The notes beneath the pieces are model-generated. The model saw nothing but the letters and a program-made list of their open reading frames with translations, did not search any database and had not been told where the DNA came from. The position numbers and the translations under genes were made by a program. Shown here piece by piece: positions 24,684 through 38,700 of a DNA stretch of 64,000 bases (positions are counted from its first letter, which is position 1; each line of letters opens with the position of its first letter). Source of the DNA: Coptis chinensis (Eukaryota; Streptophyta; Magnoliopsida; Ranunculales; Ranunculaceae); NCBI GenBank assembly GCA_015680905.1, contig CM027378.1, positions 88,813,501 to 88,877,500 on the forward strand, in the 5' to 3' direction.

Positions 24684-27600
24684 TGTCACGCCCCGAGACC
24701 CAACACACATCCCGAGGACGAGGAGTGAATCTCGAGGCCGACACCATCCCAATTCTAACAAAATTTCGGCGGAGTTTCCTTTGTTTAATCGATGTTTCGT
24801 ATACAAAAAACCTATCATAACCTGGAAATTCACAAAATTCCACCTTCCAACAACCATATATATATATAAACCTACTTCATACTTAATAGCAATGTATCCA
24901 AAATGTTAAGTATAAGTATTACTCCAATACATCTAGTATTACATCAAAATGAACTTGCTCTCTATATATACAACAAAAAAAGAGTTATACCCTCTCCTAT
25001 ACAACCAAAGGAGCTAATACTCTCTATAAACAACAAAATGAACTAATTTCACCCTATACCACAAAATACTTGACCCTGTCACTCGTCAAGCATAAGGAAA
25101 TCCGCCCAAATCCCCATAACCATCATCACTAGGGTTATGGAATACCTCCTCCGCAACTGGTTCGGCTGAAATGTTAATGTAGGATGAGCAAAACAACTAT
25201 GCCCAATAGAAACGCACATAACCAATAAATAGTCTACTTATAGAAAACATTTAAAACATGCAGGGTTTCCATAATAATATCCAAATATCGTGACTATATA
25301 ATACATCACTAACTAGTAGAAATCATTTCGACATGCTTCGTTAATATTCAAAATATAGTTTTTTCACAATCATCATACAACTATTGTGGCCGCTGCATCC
25401 TATTAGAATGGTGAGGGTACGACTGGTACTTTTCGGCCCGATCCGCGAGGGCATATCTCGGTTCAGTACTTTCCAGTGTGAACCATGCACCGTTGTTTTC
25501 CTGATTTTACTGGCAGGGAGCTGAAATGCCGTTGTTGTGTTCGTACACACAAAATCCCCAAAGCATTTAGGGCTCAGGTGGGCCCTGTGACCACGACCCC
25601 CATATGGGCTGTCACCTAACTTACGGTGGTCAACCGTTCGACGACTACAGACTGCTCAGGATCCTGACACACATCCAGGAGTGGACTAAACTCTCACTCC
25701 TCGCGTCTAAACCTCATCGAGATAACATGTAACCTCACACAAGCTAAGCACCATACAACGTGACACGTACAAGCATGATTATCTAGAAAAGTAGAAAGGG
25801 AATTCCTGGACTACATCCTGTGATGCATCCCTTTAAAGGTGGCCCACCACTTCAAAAGGTGTACACTACAGTTGGAATCCTAGAGCGAACTGCCGTCTTC
25901 GGAAATACAACAACAGTTCCTTCTTTATAGGAATTCACCAATTCTTTTCCAAATCCCCTCGTGATAAGCATAGTAATATATATACTCGTATTACCGATTA
26001 TTTCCAAATACTATAGTTACATATGTAGTTTTTCTTTTAAAACTGTTGGTTCTGTATGTGTGAGTTCCTGGATTTCCAACATCGAGTAATGCAATCTATG
26101 ACTCCCAAATGGGCCAGTCATAGTAAATGACAACCGATGATTCCCAAACGGCGAATCATCGTAAATAACAACGAACCATCCGTGGAACAATCCAGAACCT
26201 CACACATAGTTACAAACAAGTGGGTAATCTTTACCCACATTACAAAATCTATCTCTCTGTCTCCTTACTGAGACAAGAGACAAGAGAGGAGAACCCTTCC
26301 CAAAACCAAATTTTACTCTTTTAACAAAGAAAACAATCCCCGCTACCCAGATTTCGCAAAACCATTTCACACGAAAGCTATCCATATATTTAGTTTATAT
26401 CGCGGAAAAATACAAATGCAAAACATGAATACCATATATACATGCATGGTTGATACGCAAACTATCTCTTACAAATTTAAACAAATCAAATCATGCATGA
26501 AAATAAGCATGCTATATATTGGTATGTAGGTTCCTACCTTAGCAAGCTCCCTTCTCCTCAAGCCCACTTAACCGAATCGAGCCCGCTTAACCGAATCCAC
26601 TCTTGTTTGACTCCTATAACATCATATACATATACGTCGACTATTAGAAATTATCGAACGAACGAGAATTCTTATCTAAGGTAAGTCGAGAAGAATCTCG
26701 ACGCTACTAATTTTGTTTTAGGAAATTCTTCCTCTAACTACAGTTAACAGAGCTACAGGCCCTTTCTAGCACTGTACCTCACGTCAATACCAATCATATC
26801 ACTTCCAACTTCCTATTAAAGTTTTTCCCCCAACTCCAACTACAACAATTTCCGCCCCCTTCGATTCATATTAAATATAACAATAATTACGGGTGTGTTC
26901 CTTCCCAACCATTCATTAATCGACCTAATCCTAAACAAGTATATAACTAACATGAACTACTCTAAAATAGAGTGAATATATAATAATTCGTACCGAGTCA
27001 GTAAGAATAGCTCCTTAGCTATCTGCTCCAGCAATTTCGCTGAGCTGTATCTCCTCCAACAGCTACTGTCGAATTTAAAACCCCCAATTCAATTAGTTTT
27101 TATCAATATATCCAATTCCATCTAAATCGAGTTTAAACTATTTGTTTGAGGCGAAATTAACTCACCTTTCACTTTGATTTCGCTTGGTACGCTGGAATTT
27201 CAAAGATATTTCGAATCCTCACCTTTGGTTTTACGGTTTCTAAGGATTGGGTGTGCGAATTGAGGTTTTAATCACTAAATTTTGGGTGAATTTGGGGTTT
27301 CTCTCTCCTAGGGTTTAAGAGTGGCGAAATTGAGAGAATTTGGGGGCGAAAATTATTTCGTGCGATTTGGTTTCTGTTTGGTGCAACAAGTTTTTTTTTT
27401 GTCTTTTACTTGTTTAAGTTATTAAGGCCCAAGCCCAATATGCCCAAATTAGGCTTAAAGTCCTAATTAACTTCTAACCACTAACTAATTTGACTTAGCG
27501 TCATAATTATTTTTTCGGCTCAACCAGCTAAATTTAATTTCCTACATTCTATCCCACCGCAGGCTATAATGATAACACACTCATGCGTGTAAGCTGTTAA

Positions 27601-27815
27601 CTCGTGCCAGCTTCAAACGCAGAAAAAGCGCTTAACATTTTTTTGTCAAATTTTCGTATATGAGTTGCTTACCTAATGTGGCTTATGAGTCGGAGTTAAG
27701 TTTCATTAATTTATGTACGTTTGAAATGTAAACCCAACCGACCAATTACATAAATGTCCCTAGGTTTGCTATGTAATTTACGAAAATACCCTTAATGAGA
27801 ATTTGAGTATTTACA
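24684..27815 (-). repeat. gypsy LTR, right copy (5' LTR of the minus-strand element)
   Basis: Starts TGTCACGCCCC at 24684 and ends ...gtatttaca at 27815, followed by the target copy attgc. About 3.1 kb. The TGTCACGCCCCGAGACC end is typical of plant Tekay/Del LTR ends read from the 3' side. Confidence 0.85.
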
Positions 27816-28920
27816 ATTGCAAAGACTTGGCACAACCCATTGAGAATGGAGGAGTAAAACTGGAAGCATTTGACGTGGCTGAGTGGAGCAAGCTTGACAG
27901 AAAAACAATTCGGTACATTCGACAATGGATTGACGACAATATCTTCCTCCATGTATCCCAAAAGACTACCGCTTTTGGCTTGTGGAGAAAATCGAAGACC
28001 TCTATGAGAGGAAGTCAGCCGGAAATAAAGTGCTACTCATTAAGAAGTTTGCTAACACGAAGTACAAAAAAGGTTCTTCAATGTCTGAGCATCTTAATGA
28101 AGTACATAATACCATCAACCAGTTACACTTGATGAAGATTGATATGAGTGATGAAGTTGAGGCTTTGTTATTATTAAACTCTCTACCCGACAGTTGGGAG
28201 ACTTTAACAATTTCTCTTAACGGAGCCACTAAGGATGGAATCATGTCCATAGAGATGGCTACCGGGGCATTGTTGAATAAGGAGACAATAAGGGGTTCAC
28301 GAAGCAGCTCCTCTCACTCAGAGATCCTTGTCACAGAGAAGCGGGGGAGAGGTAAAAGCAGAAAACTATCTCATTCTAAAGGTGATGACAGAAGCAAATC
28401 TAGGGGTGAAGCTAGAACTCCTAAGGCAGAGAGACAATGTTACTATTGTGTCACCAATAATCACTTCAGGTATGAGTGCAGAACACTGAAGATGGATGAG
28501 AAGAATAACTGTGTACATGAAGACATGGTAAAGAGGAATGGAAACACAGGTCGAGATACTACCGCACTAGTAGATGATGATCTAGTGAGAATTGTGTCAG
28601 ATTGTGGTGAGTGCTGTGTTAATATCTCATGCCAGGATACAGAGTGGGTGATAGATACAGGAGCATCCTATCACGTTACACCACACAGGGGATTCTTCAC
28701 TACCTGCAGCTGTAGTGAATTTGGTGAGGTAAAGATGGGTAACAGTGGTGTCTCGAAGATTGTAGGCATTGGTGATGTTCATATAGAAACCAATGTCAGC
28801 TACACCTTGACACTCAAGGATGTAAGACATGTCCCTGACATTCGGCTAAACCTAATTTATGTTGGAAAGTTAGATGATGATGGCTTTCAAAACTCGTTTG
28901 GCAACGGGGTATGGAAACTG

Positions 28921-31880
28921 AGCAGAGGTTCCATTATAGTAGCCAAAGGAAAGAAAACTTGCTCGCTTTACAAGACACGGGCTAGTTTGTGTAAAGCAGA
29001 GTTAAATGCGGCATAAGAAGAAGCTTCCTCTGAATTATGGCATAAGAGATTGTGTCATATTGGAGAAAAAGGCATGGAAGTTTTTGCCAAGAAAAAGGCC
29101 TTGCCAAACATCAAAGGTACGCATTTAAATAAATGTACTCACTGTTTGGTTAGAAAATAACACAGGGTGTCTTTCCAAAGATTCTCCTCTTACAGAAATG
29201 ACAATGTCCTTGAGCTAATACACACAGACTTACGTGGTCCTATGAAAGTAAAGTCCCACGGGGGAGCTTTGTACTTCTTGACTTTCATTGATGATGCGTC
29301 AAGAAAGATATGGGCATATAGTCTGAAGACCAAGGATGAAGTACTTGGTGTGTTTAAGGCTTTCCATAGCATGGTAGAAAGAGAGACCGGGAAGTCTTTG
29401 AAGTGTATTCGCTCAAATAATGGGGGTGAGTACATTCGGCCATTTGAAGAGTATTACAAGAGTCATCGGATTCATCATGAGCAGACCGTTCCCAAGACTA
29501 TGCAACATAATGGTATAGTCAAGAGGATGAACTGGACCATTATAGAGAGGATGAGATGCATATTGTCTCACTCTAAGTTACCTAGAAGTTACTGGGTAGA
29601 AACAATGCGCACAGCTGTACATGTGATCAATCTATCACTTTCAAAGCCTCAGAATAGTGATTATCCAGAGAGATTATGGTCAGGTAGAGATATTGATTAT
29701 GGATACTTGAGGGTATTTGTGTGCAAGACATTTGTTCATATTCCCAAGGATGAGAAATCCAAGCTTGATGACAAAGCTAAGCAGTGTATTTTTCTGGGTT
29801 ATAGAGATGAGAAGTTTGGCTACAAACTTTATGATCCGATTAACAAGAAGGTAATCAGAAGTCGAGATGTTGTGTTCTTGGAAGACCAAATCATAGCAGA
29901 CTTTGAGTAGCGGTTCCATTGTAATAGCCAAAGGAAAGAAAACTTGCTCACTTTACAAGACACAAGCTAGTTTGTGTAAAGCAGAGTTAAATGCGGCACA
30001 AGAAGAAGCTTCCTCCGAACTATGGCATAAGAGACTGTGTCATATGGGAGAAAAATGCATGGAAGTTCTTGCCAAGAAAAAGGCCTTGCCAAACATCAAA
30101 GGTACGCATTTAAATAGATGTACTCACTGTTTGGTTGGAAAACAACATAAGGTGTCTTTCCAAAAATTCCCCTCTCACAGAAATGACAATGTCCTTGAGC
30201 TAGTACACACAGACTTATGTGGTCCTATGAAAGTAATTAAAGTCCCACGGGGGAGCTTTGTACTTCTTGACTTTCATTGATGATGCGTTAAAAAAGATAT
30301 AGGAATATAGTCTAAAGACCAAGGATAAAGTACTTGGTGTGTTTAAGACTTTCCATAGCATGGTGGAATGAGAGACAGGGAAGCCTTTGAAGTGTATTCG
30401 CTCAAATAATGGGGGCGAGTACATTGGGCCATTTGAAGAGTATTACAAGAGTCATGGGATTCATCATGAGCAGACCGTTTCCAAGACTGCGCAATATAAT
30501 GGTATAGTAGAGAGGATGAACTGGACCATTATAGAGAGGATGGGATGCATGTTGTCTCACTCTAAGTTACCTAGAAGTTACTGGGTAGAAGCAATGCGCA
30601 CAGCCGTACATGTGATCAACTTATCACCTTCGAAGCCTCTGAATAGTGATTATCCAGATAGAGTATGGTTAGGTAGAGATATTGATTATGGATACTTGAG
30701 GGTATTTGTGTGCATGACATTTGTTCATATTCTCAAGGATGAGAAATCCAAGCTTGATGACAAAGCTAAGTAGTGCATTTTTCTGGGTTATGGAGATGAG
30801 AAGTTTGACTACAAACTTTATGATCCGATTAACAAGAAGGTAATCCGAAGTCGAGATGTTGTGTTCTTGGAAGACCAAATCATTGCAAACTTTGAGCAGA
30901 GGTTCCATTGTAGTAACCAAAGGAAAGAAAATTTGATCGCTTTACAAGACACATGCTAGTTTGTGTAAAGCAGAGTTAAATGCGGCACAAGAAGAAGCTT
31001 CCTCCGAACTATGGCATAAGAGACTGTGTCATATGAGAGAAAAAAGCATGGAAGTTCTTGCCAAGAAAAAAGCCTTGCCAAACATCAAAGGTACGTATTT
31101 AAATAGATGTACTCACTGTTTGGTTGGAAAACAACATAGGGTGTTTTTCCAAAGATTCCCCTCTCACAGAAATGACAATGTCCTTGAGCTAGTACACACA
31201 GACTTATGTGGTCCTATGAAAGTAAAGTCTCACGGGAGAGCTTTGTACTTCTTGACTTTCATTGATGATGCGTCAAGAAAGATATAGGAATATAGTCTGA
31301 AGACCAAGGATGAAGTACTTGGCGTGTTTAAGACTTTCCATAACATGGTGGAAAGAGAGACAGGGAAGCCTTTGAAGTGTATTCGCTCAAATAATGGGGG
31401 TGAGTACATTGGGCCAATTGAAGAGTATTACAAGAGTCATGAGATTCATCATGAGCAGACCGTTCCCAAGACTGTGCAACATAATGGTATAGTTGAGAGG
31501 ATGAACTGGACCATTATAGAGAGGATGAGATGCATGTTGTCTCACTCTAAGTTACCTAGAAGTTACTGGGTAGAAGCAATGCACACAACCGTACATGTGA
31601 TCAACCTATCACCTTCGAAGCCTCTGAATAGTAATTATCTAGAGAGAGTATGGTTAAGTAGAGATATTGATTATGGATACTTGAGGGTATTTGTGTGCAG
31701 GGCATTTGTTCATATTCCCAAGGATGAGAAATCCAAGCTTGATGACAAAGCTAAGCAGTGCATTTTTCTGGGTTATGGAGATGAGAAGTTTGGCTACAAA
31801 CTTTATGATCCGATTAACAAGAAGGTAATCCAAAGTCGAGATGTTGTGTTCTTGGAAGACCAAATCATAGCAGACTTTGA
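28921..31880 (+). repeat. tandem triplication of the copia integrase segment (about 985 bp x 3)
   Basis: Three successive copies: 28921-29905, 29906-30894 and 30895-31880. Each starts near ggttccat(t)gta/ata and ends near gcagactttgag. Each copy carries the same run of GAG-pre-integrase and integrase words, such as LWHKRLCHM and RSYWVEAM. The periods are about 985 and 989 bases. The copies differ from one another at scattered sites. Confidence 0.92.
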
Positions 31881-32270
31881 AGATAGTGAGAAGCTAGAAA
31901 CCTTCACTAATGATCTTGTCGATTTAAAGCCAGAACTTCCTACTGTGGAACATACAGAAGGATTGAGAATGCAAAGAACCATAGGTTTGAAGCTCATGAT
32001 GATGATCCTATTGCTCATGATGGGATAGAACCTATTAATATAGAAGATGCAGATGAAATACATGAACCACCACCTGAGCAAGTAGAAGTGCATTCTCCTG
32101 AGGCATAAAAAGATAGGGCAAGGAGTTCTGAGAAAGAGAGAGACAAGCTTCAACTAGGTATCCACCACATACGTATGTTTTACTATATGATGGTGGAGAA
32201 CCTATGTACTATCAAGAGGCTCTTGAAGGTATAGACAAAGAGAAGTGGTTGAAGGCCATGCATGATGAGA

Positions 32271-32504
32271 CGAATTCTTTGCATAAAAATCACACTTATT
32301 ACTTAGTTGAGAAACCGAAAGGAATAAAAATTTTCAAGAATAAATTTTCAAGAATAAGTGGATCTTCAAAGTCAAGCATGAGGAGAACGAATTCTTTGCA
32401 TAAAAATCACACTTATGACTTAGTTGAGAAACCAAAAGGAATAAAAATTTTCAAGAATAAATTTTCAAGAATAAGTGGATCTTCAAAGTCAAGCATGAGG
32501 AGAA
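32271..32504 (+). repeat. 117-bp tandem duplication in the copia RT region
   Basis: Two copies of about 117 bp, beginning cgaattctttgcataaaaat at 32271 and again at 32388. Within each copy, aataaattttcaagaataa is itself a short repeated phrase. The copy at the same place in the first copia element (near 1990-2090) is single. Confidence 0.9.
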
Positions 32505-33955
32505 TAATCCACACCCAAGGCACAAGGCTTGCCTTGTTGTGAAGGGATCCAGTCAAAGAAAAGGTATTGACTTTGATGAAATTTTCTTTCTTGTAGTTAA
32601 GATGACTTCTATCAGAGTGGTATTGGGTCTGACCGCGAGTATGAACCTAGAGGTTGAGCAACTAGATATCAAGACAACTTTTCTTCATGGAGACCTTGAA
32701 GAAGATGTCTACATGGACCATCCAGATGGGTTTGAGGTCAAAGGCAAAGAGCACCTAGTATGCAAAGTGATAAAGAGTTTGTATGGGTTGAAGCAGGCAC
32801 CGAGACAGTGGTACATAAAGTTTGATTCTTTTATGGTGAAGCATGGCTACATGAAGTCCGCTTACGATCATTGTGTGTTTGTTCAAAAATTTCCAGCTAG
32901 GGATTTTATAGTGCTCTTGCTATATGTGGATGATATGTTGATAGTTGGCCAGAACATCAACAAGATATTTAAGTTGAAGAAAGACTTGAGTAAGTCCTTT
33001 GAGATAAAGGATTTGAGTCAAGCAAAGTAGATACTTGGTATGCGATTCACTTGTGACAGAAAGAATGGAAAGTTGTGGTTTTCTCAAGAAACTTATATTG
33101 AGAAGGTGTTAAAGAGATTCAACATGGATCAAGCGAAGCGAGTCAGTTGTCCGCTTGGTGGCCAGTTCCGCATGACCAAAGATATGTGTCCAAAGGGTGA
33201 GCATGAGCAGAGTCAAATGAAAAAGATTCCTTATGCATCCGCAGTGGACAGCTTGATATATGCAATGGTGTGTACAAGATCGGATATTGCTTTCGCCGTT
33301 GGTGTTGTAAGCCATTTTCTGTCAAATCCGGGTAAAGAGCATTGGGAAGGTGTTAAGTGGATATTGAGATATCTCAAGGGCACTTCCAAAGCGTGTTTGT
33401 GTTTTGGTGGAAGTAAGACCTTGCTTGAAGGCTACACTGATGTAGACATGGCAGGTGATGTTGACTCTATGAAGTCCACCTCCGGTTATCTGGTTACTTT
33501 TACAGGGGGAGCAGTTTCTTGACAATCTAAGTTGCAAAAGTGGATTGCCCTCTCCACTACAGAAGCCGAGTATATTGCAGCCACTGAGTGTTACAAAGAG
33601 ATGTTATGATGATGAGGTTCTTCGATGAACTAGGGCTAAAGCAGAAACAATTTGTAGTTCTATATATGTGACAATCAGAGCGCCATCCATTTGAGCAAAA
33701 ATCCGAGTTTTCATTCTAGATCCAAGAACACATATGTGCGTTATCATTGGATTAGAGAAGTTCTCAAAGACAATCATTTGAGCATTGAGAAGATCCATAC
33801 CGACAAGAACGGGTCAGATATGATGACCAAAGTCTTACCGAAAGGTAAGTTTGATGTTTGTTGTTTGTTGTGCTACCGCCGGAATGGTAACATACTCCTC
33901 CTGTTAATTTGGAAATGCATGGAGGTGCCCCCCTCACTATTTGGGAGGGGGAGAT

Positions 33956-34631
33956 TGTTGGAGTTATCCCTCACATAAGAATGATGAAGAATATAGGAGA
34001 AAACAGTACTATTCGTGTGAAGAGGTCTGAGCGCACGCGCTCAGATTGGTCGTGACCAAGGCGCGCCCGCGCCCTTGTCGTGGTATATTTTTTTCAGCCT
34101 TCTCACAAAACATGTCTACTAGAAGTCTGAAGTTGGGAAATAAGAGCACGCCCGTGATCATGTCTGAATAAGTCGAGTTCTGATTTTTCCTATAGTAATA
34201 TGAAATTTCGTAGATGTGATGAAATTTCAGATTACTATAAAAACAAAAGTTAGGTTTTGGAAAACCAAGTCTTGGATAGAAATCCAATTTTGATAGCAAT
34301 CAAAATTGAGAGAAATCTCTTGCAAAGAGAAAAGCTTGTAAGGAGAGAGGAGTGATCTAGTAAATGTGGAGAGACTTGAGAGAAGTGATTTTAATCTTCC
34401 TTCCCAAAGGATTAGCTCTTGTGGAAGTAGGCATCATTGGCCGAACCACATTACATTTTGTGTTGTGGTATGTTTTACTTTCTTTGCATTATTATTATTT
34501 ATTTGTAATAGTTGTTGATTGGTTGGAAGGTTGGGTTTGTTGTTGGTTGTAGTGAAAGTTTAGATTTTTTTTCTGGAATACTAGTTTGTTCAAGTGCAAA
34601 TTATTTTAGTGGGGATCGATTAGTTCCGAAC
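33956..34631 (+). repeat. copia 3' LTR
   Basis: Begins TGTTGGAGTTATCCCTCACAT after a purine tract (gggagggggaga, 33944-33955) and runs to about 34631, where similarity to the 5' LTR fades (ggggatcgattag...). It differs from 15597-16294 at many more places than the two gypsy LTRs differ from each other, consistent with an older insertion. Confidence 0.8.
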
Positions 34632-35700
34632 GTATGAGAGGGCACTCAAAGATTATTTAATACAAGTTTAATTGAATGTCGTAGGTACCATAACGACGTG
34701 AGTCACTGTTGCGCAAGGCAGAATTGCATAAACAGTTTTGCTTAATGAATAAGAAAATTCTTAAGCAGCCTTTATCATTTGATCTACATTTTCTAAAGAC
34801 GCAATGGGTCAAAGAATTAGGCCATAGTTATACACATTAACAATATTTTTTTCTTAGGCAAGAAGAAATGTATGTTGGACTTAGGTTTTACACTTAACAC
34901 ATTTGCTTTTCTTTTCTTACTGTACATCTTTGTAGCGCAATCAATAGCTTTATGTCTTTATAGATCGACTACTTAGCTTTTATCCTTTCATATGCACTTT
35001 AATTTTTTGGTGCACTGAAGTTACATGTTAATCACAAGTACCCAAATACCCAATCATAGATCGAGCACATGTTTCATACTATATAGTTTAAGAGTTTGCT
35101 TTTTCTTTTGAACTGATCTAAACCCCTTGACAGGCTATCACCATCCATGCAATGCGCACTTGATTAGCCAAACATAGTCCTTGTACGTGCCGGACAGACT
35201 ACTGATCACAATTTCGTAAACTTCCCCAGATGAGAAACAATTAATTAGTTGTAAAAGCTTAAAGAAAAGCGAAAAGCTCTCTCGTTCATAAAGAAATGTG
35301 GAGTTGGTGTCGACTGCAAGTAAAGCTGATACTGATCTAAATTTTATGTTGTAATGAGACACGGTATTTTAAATTCTGCGAGATATTTTGGCATTTAGAA
35401 TTCCAAAACGAGACACCTGATATTTTGGCACTAGTAGTTTGGTTATTATGGTATTCACCATGCTTGCCTACGTCGTACTGTCGACTAGATTCTTTTGAAC
35501 TTTTAGTATCTTCCTAGTTCCCTCTTCTTCTCCAACAATCACAACCCAAAAAACAAAAGTAGAAAAGCAAAAGCAAAAGTCCCCTCCACTTCAATGAAAA
35601 AGCCGAAAAAAAAACCTTTGAATATGAAGTTTGGTAGTAATACTACTACATATCTCCTTCTTCTCCTTCACATTGTTCATCTTCATTGCTTCACTTAAGA
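34632..35700. other. intergenic region upstream of the callose synthase gene
   Basis: About 1.07 kb with no gene recognised. The last 150-200 bases before the ATG at 35701 are CT-rich and A-rich and probably hold the promoter and 5' untranslated region of the plus-strand callose synthase gene. Short direct repeats of gatattttggca occur near 35381 and 35418. I could not fix a TATA box. Confidence 0.45.
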
Positions 35701-38700
35701 ATGGAAGAGATAACAGTAGATACTTCAGATTCTTCTTCTGTTCATGTAAACAAGAAGAACAAACCAAGTTCAAGTTCAAGTTTGAAAATATCAGTTTCAA
35801 GGTCGAGAACTGTTGGGTACGTTCCAGAACCATTTGATAGTGAGAAAGTACCTCCTACTTTCATTTCCGACATTCGCCCTTTTCTTCGTGTCGCGAATCA
35901 GATTGAACTTGAATGGCCTCGTGTTGCTTATCTCTGTAAGAAACTTTTATTTATTTTGTGTGTGTACTATGTTTGATGAATTAACTACTGTTTGACTTGT
36001 TGTTCTTTGGAATGCCATATAAATTTCTGGTTTTGGAACAAAAGTATGTGTGCAATGCATTGAGAATGTGTGTTCTCTTATTATGGAGTTTAGTTGGTGT
36101 ATAAATTGAATTTTTGTAATATCATTTTTTTCAGAATTGCATGTTTTTATAATGTTATAGATGAACATTGCATTCTAAATACGTTAATTGTTATAAATGC
36201 GGTATAAAATTATCCTTGTAAGGAGAGTACTACTAGTGGTGAGAACAACCTAGGAAAGGGAGCGACATGAAAAGGAGGAAGTGGAAAACTTACTAATTAA
36301 GATGGATTTACACTTAAAATTGACTCCCCACACCCAAGAGAGGACCCTTGGATCATTAGGATAAAAAGAAGAAAATAAGCATAAGGTCATTTTTTTTTTC
36401 TCTAGAGTTATTTTCATCGAAGCCAAACACGTTATTTGTTTTTTATAATATGAATTTGATTTCAATGCTATGAATGTTTGATTTAGCTTATCTTATCTAG
36501 GATTAAGATATCTGTGTTGGATGAGTATTGTATGATGGGAAAAGCAACTTCGTTGAACTTTTGCATTTGCTAACTTATAATGACGAGCACAGTTTATAAG
36601 GTGTTTAGAAAGGCATCATTAATAAAAGTGTATAGTTCAAAGTTCAAACAGGGTAATCTGAGCTCTGCCACCCATGAACTGCATGAAGATGGACAGGTAT
36701 GAGGGTATGATGATACAGTGCATTCCTTGCTGTATCCTAGAATATTATCATCCCCTCGATCCTTCCTGAAACCTTTGCCTTCAATTTGAAAACTTTTTGT
36801 TAACCTTCAAATTTTTTACTAGAGCTAGTTTTGAACAAAATGCATTGATGTGCAGGTCGCTTTCATGCATTTGAGAGAGCACATAGGATGGATCCCAGTT
36901 CAAGCGGCCGTGGCGCTCGACAATTCAAAACCTCACTTCTTCAAAGGCTTGAACAGGTTTTCTTTCTTTTTCTTTTCTTTTTAGTTTTAATTTTCCTTAA
37001 TTTTCTCAAACAAACAAAATACTCAAAACGGATTTACTGTTATTATGCTTCCATCACTTACAGGATGAAGAAGATACTGTTTTCAAGCGGAAGGAAAAGA
37101 GTGATTTACATGAACTAAAACGGGCATATTTAAAATATGAAGATTATATTCGCAAACACAGTGAACATTCAGACCGAGGGTATAAATTGCTTTTAATTTG
37201 AATTTAAGAAAACCTGTTATTCTGGATCTATAGGCTCATTCATTTTAGAGTCAATCTAACTGTAACTAATTACTTTAAGGCGAAAAGAATAATACTGAGC
37301 TCCTTTTTTTCTCACCCATGTGTAGAGAGCAGTTGATGAGTGCACGAGGAATTGCTTCTGTTCTGTCTGAAGTTATAAGAACAGTTGCATCAGGAACTGG
37401 ACTTGAGGTCCTCTCTCTCTCTCTTTCTCTTTTAGTTCCCAGTGTGGACAAATTAAATAGTTTGATATTGAAAGTTTCTTTGTAGTAAATTCAGAATTTT
37501 CTCATTCTTTTTTCATCTTTCATAGATCATTGCTGATGCTGAAGATGTTGAGGCCAAACCTGAGTTTTATCAATCATACAACATTCTTCCTCTTGATCCT
37601 GGAGGTGAACACCAAGCTATTATGCAACTCCCTGAGGTGTGAAGCTATAAAGATATGTTAAGTGAGATAAGAGATGTCTTATTAGAGGTTTCGTTGGCTA
37701 GATGATAAATATCATATCGTCAAATCAATACGCAAAGATGCAGAATAGGACAAGATAGGCTATAAGAATAACAAGAGAAATGTGAACAACATAAGATAGA
37801 CCACAGAACAAAAATTACTGAGGGTATTTGTTTAAGCTTTTTCATTCATGAAATGAGCTGAAGGATTGCTTATAGTAGCCAATTTTGCTTTAGTTGAAAG
37901 AGTGGTGTCTTCTGTCAAGTAAGAATCTCATGTTGATTCCTTTCACCAAGTAGTATCAGAATCTTTATCTGTAAGGTGCCAAATATGTCATATTGTGGAA
38001 TTATTTTTATCAATTATTTTTTGTATATGTTTATATAATTACACAGATTAAAGCTGCACTGGAAGTTGTCCAAAACATTCGTGGTTTACCATCAGCAGAA
38101 AACCATCAGAAATCTGGGGCCTTTTCTGATTCATTTGATTGGTTGCAGTGTTGGTTTGGATTTCAGGTTGATTCTTGGAACTTTTATTTTTCTGTTCCAC
38201 TATGTACTTTTCCTAACAGTTATAGTGATTGTCACCTTGTACACCCGTCTGTTCTATAGTCTTATATCTTGAAACTGAGGCATTGCACAATGAACTTGTC
38301 CATATATGTTTCTTCAGAAAGGAAATGTTTCTAACCAAAGGGAGCATCTTCTTCTACTGCTTGCCAACATCCATATTCGCCAAGGTCATGAGACAACATC
38401 CACATCAAAGGTGCCTCACAAATAAACAAGTTCTTGTTGTAAGATCATTATTACTTTACCTTTACCTAATTTCGTTGTCAACATATTCTTATAATATCAG
38501 CTAGGGGAAAAAGCTCTGGATGATCTGATGAAAAAGCTGTTTCGAAATTATAAACGTTGGTGTAGATTTTTGGGAAGGAAACGCAACATCTGGTGAGATT
38601 TCACTCAGTGTCCTCTGCCTTCCACCCCAAAAAAAAATTTCGTCAAAAGATCTAATCTGTAAAACCTGATTCTATATATCATCCAAACCAGATTATTTGT

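Larger units (their letters stand above)
16495..27815 (-). mobile_element. Ty3/gypsy element, Tekay/Del-like chromovirus, nested in copia gag
   Basis: A minus-strand element of about 11.3 kb with two LTRs of roughly 3.1 kb. On the minus strand the internal part reads: initiator-Met primer site (24678-24667), gag (about 24230-23100), CCHC knuckle (near 23050), protease (FDTGATHSFIS near 22830), RT (about 22380-21500, FIDD near 21810), RNase H (about 21450-21000) and integrase (about 20740-19520, with an HHCC-type zinc segment and the D..D..E core words SDRGTQF and FYPQTDGKSERV). The target site is attgt on the left (16490-16494) and attgc on the right (27816-27820). It has a handful of breaks and looks non-functional. 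The LTRs are still very alike, so it is fairly young, and much younger than its copia host. Confidence 0.9.
15597..34631 (+). mobile_element. Ty1/copia element, Tork/TNT1-like, split by a nested gypsy element
   Basis: A 5' LTR (15597-16294) is followed by a primer-site remnant and the start of gag (ATG 16429, MASLNRANYTIWKAKVEDLL). Gag is interrupted at 16494 by a minus-strand gypsy element and resumes at about 27821 (KDLAQPIENGG...). Downstream come the gag CCHC-type knuckle (about 28430-28470), protease (an IDTGASYH motif near 28650), GAG-pre-integrase, an integrase region in three tandem copies, RT (about 32200-33020, with YVDD near 32930), RNase H (about 33200-33850) and the 3' LTR. Close wording to the TNT1 polyprotein supports the Tork lineage. 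It is degraded with many breaks and is clearly older than the gypsy insertion inside it. Confidence 0.9.
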
